A stretch of 20,989 nt of DNA, taken from NCBI GenBank assembly GCA_022592445.1, contig JABYQR010000548.1:1-20989 (forward strand), given 5' to 3'. How positions within the stretch are numbered: the first letter of the stretch is position 1; each line of letters begins with the position of its first letter. The notes beneath the pieces are model-generated. The model was not told the DNA's origin. It did no database searches and saw only the letters and a list, made by a program, of their open reading frames with translations. Shown piece after piece: positions 20,101-20,989 of the stretch. This DNA is from Cytidiella melzeri (Eukaryota; Basidiomycota; Agaricomycetes; Polyporales; Irpicaceae). Both the position numbers and the translations under genes were made by a program.

Positions 20101-20989
20101 TGGCTGGAAGTTCACTTACCTGTTCCGGTCTGCAACTGGAGAGCAACTGGCTGAATTCAAACGTGGGGACTATGTCGATTCTCTTTCGTTCTCCCACGAC
20201 AACCGAACCCTTGCCACAGCTTGCGGTGACTCCATCACGTTGTGGGACGTTCGCACTGGCGTTAGTACCGTTACGCCGCATGGTCAAGTCGGAGTGAGTA
20301 TTAAGAGTGTTGCATTTCATCCGTTAACTGGCTGTGGAGAGTTTCTCGTGTCTAGCGCAGAGGATGGGCGTATCCGTCTGTGGAAAATTGACTCTGGCGA
20401 TGATCGCAGTCAGCAACAATTCACTGTTGGGATGAAGAGGGTGGTGTTGTGCTGGCTGAGGCGTCCTGGTCACAAGACTGTCATTATCGGTGGCACGAGG
20501 ACTGAGTTGTGGGAGGTGGATCCTCCCCGACAGGCGAAAGTCTTCCAACATCTCGAGCCTGAAAGTGGGGATTGTTTTACCGCGGTGGCTTCCTCGTTTG
20601 ACGGATCACTTGTTGCTTCGGCCTTGGCAACACCTCACCGCGTTATTGTATACAATGTAGAGACCGGCGATGCTGTCTACAACATCCCAACCACCCACGT
20701 TGTCTTGTCACTGCAGTTCTCGCCCACTGCAAACCCCGGCATGCTTGCCTTTGCAGTGTTTGGCTCGAGTGCCATGCATGTCGTCTATCCAGCTTCCACC
20801 TCTGGTCGCGATGTGTCGCTGTTTGAAGAGCATCGTTATCACGTCAGAGCTGTCGCGTTCTCTCCGGATGGCAGGTTCATCGCCTCGGTGCAGAAGACAG
20901 CACTGTCAACATCTGGGAAGCGCAAGTCAGGGCCCTCAACCAGGACAAGGACGACAATCATACCAAGGATCTCACCTGCGTGCACTTCT
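17146..20989 (+). CDS. NACHT-WD40 STAND NTPase (NLR-like), 3' incomplete
   Basis: Exons: 17146-17364, 17428-17556, 17602-17729, 17784-17922, 17974-18018 and 18119 to beyond the window. The splices phase correctly and give 220 residues before the last exon. Residues 1-73 are a basic start and a Ser/Ala/Gly-rich linker; about 74-280 are helical, in the place where fungal NLRs carry a signalling or cell-death domain (HeLo/MLKL-like is only a guess). NACHT: Walker A GHAGSGKST (286-294), Walker B VVVIDALDEC (D390, D393, E394), SRPE (R425). A winged-helix and helical linker follows, then WD40-type repeats from about 860 (LWDVRTG, LWKIDSG, LWEVDP, VYNVETG). Such proteins are ATP-switched cytoplasmic sensors used in fungal non-self recognition. 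Near 20887 one base seems missing: the next frame continues with a WD repeat (TVNIWEAQ). Without that base the ORF changes frame inside the propeller. Confidence 0.85.

Noticed and set aside
1..20989. CRISPR array, rRNA, bacterial operon or prophage signals
   Set aside because: None present; splice structure and gene families are eukaryotic.

Overview
The window looks like nuclear DNA of a basidiomycete fungus, probably an Agaricomycete. Its genes carry many short introns (mostly 45-100 nt, GT...AG). It holds a Ty3/gypsy chromovirus, and two of its genes resemble protein families expanded in mushroom-forming fungi (a large Cys/His transposase-like protein and a NACHT-WD40 STAND NTPase). There is no operon-like packing and no bacterial signal.

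Layout. (1) 159-1553, minus strand: an unrecognised gene of about eight exons, whose frame is crossed by one TGA that I could not remove with a convincing intron. (2) 1554-1784: a short divergent promoter region shared with a plus-strand gene. (3) 1785-14000, plus strand: a large zinc-finger, transposase-like gene that would encode about 1238 aa, split in its second exon by (4) a complete, recent LTR retrotransposon at 1893-9582 on the minus strand. That element has 690/689-bp LTRs, a CATAC target-site duplication, a polypurine tract, gag, protease, RT, RNase H, integrase and a chromodomain. Removing the element and one CATAC copy rejoins the host gene in frame. (5) 14001-17145: about 3.1 kb with little recognisable content, one doubtful minus-strand ORF and one 16-bp perfect inverted repeat. 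(6) 17146 to the window end, plus strand: a STAND/NLR-like gene with a helical N-terminus, NACHT NTPase and WD40 repeats; its last exon runs off the window.

The most unusual signal is in the retrotransposon. On its coding strand there is no ATG in any frame from 7773 to 9055 (about 1.28 kb), against 15 on the opposite strand. The stretch nevertheless contains a protein-like open frame of more than 240 codons with no methionine (8018-8746), followed by an open frame leading into the gag ATG at 7772. This suggests a non-AUG-initiated product upstream of, or extending, Gag, with scanning ribosomes left free to reach the gag start.

The element is young by its LTRs, yet this copy looks dead or in part mis-sequenced. 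The integrase DD35E glutamate is lysine, both zinc knuckles lack their last cysteine, and gag-pol has about eight single-base frame breaks, most at short homopolymers. A similar one-base loss is seen in the unrelated WD40 gene at about 20887. Some of these breaks may therefore be assembly errors.
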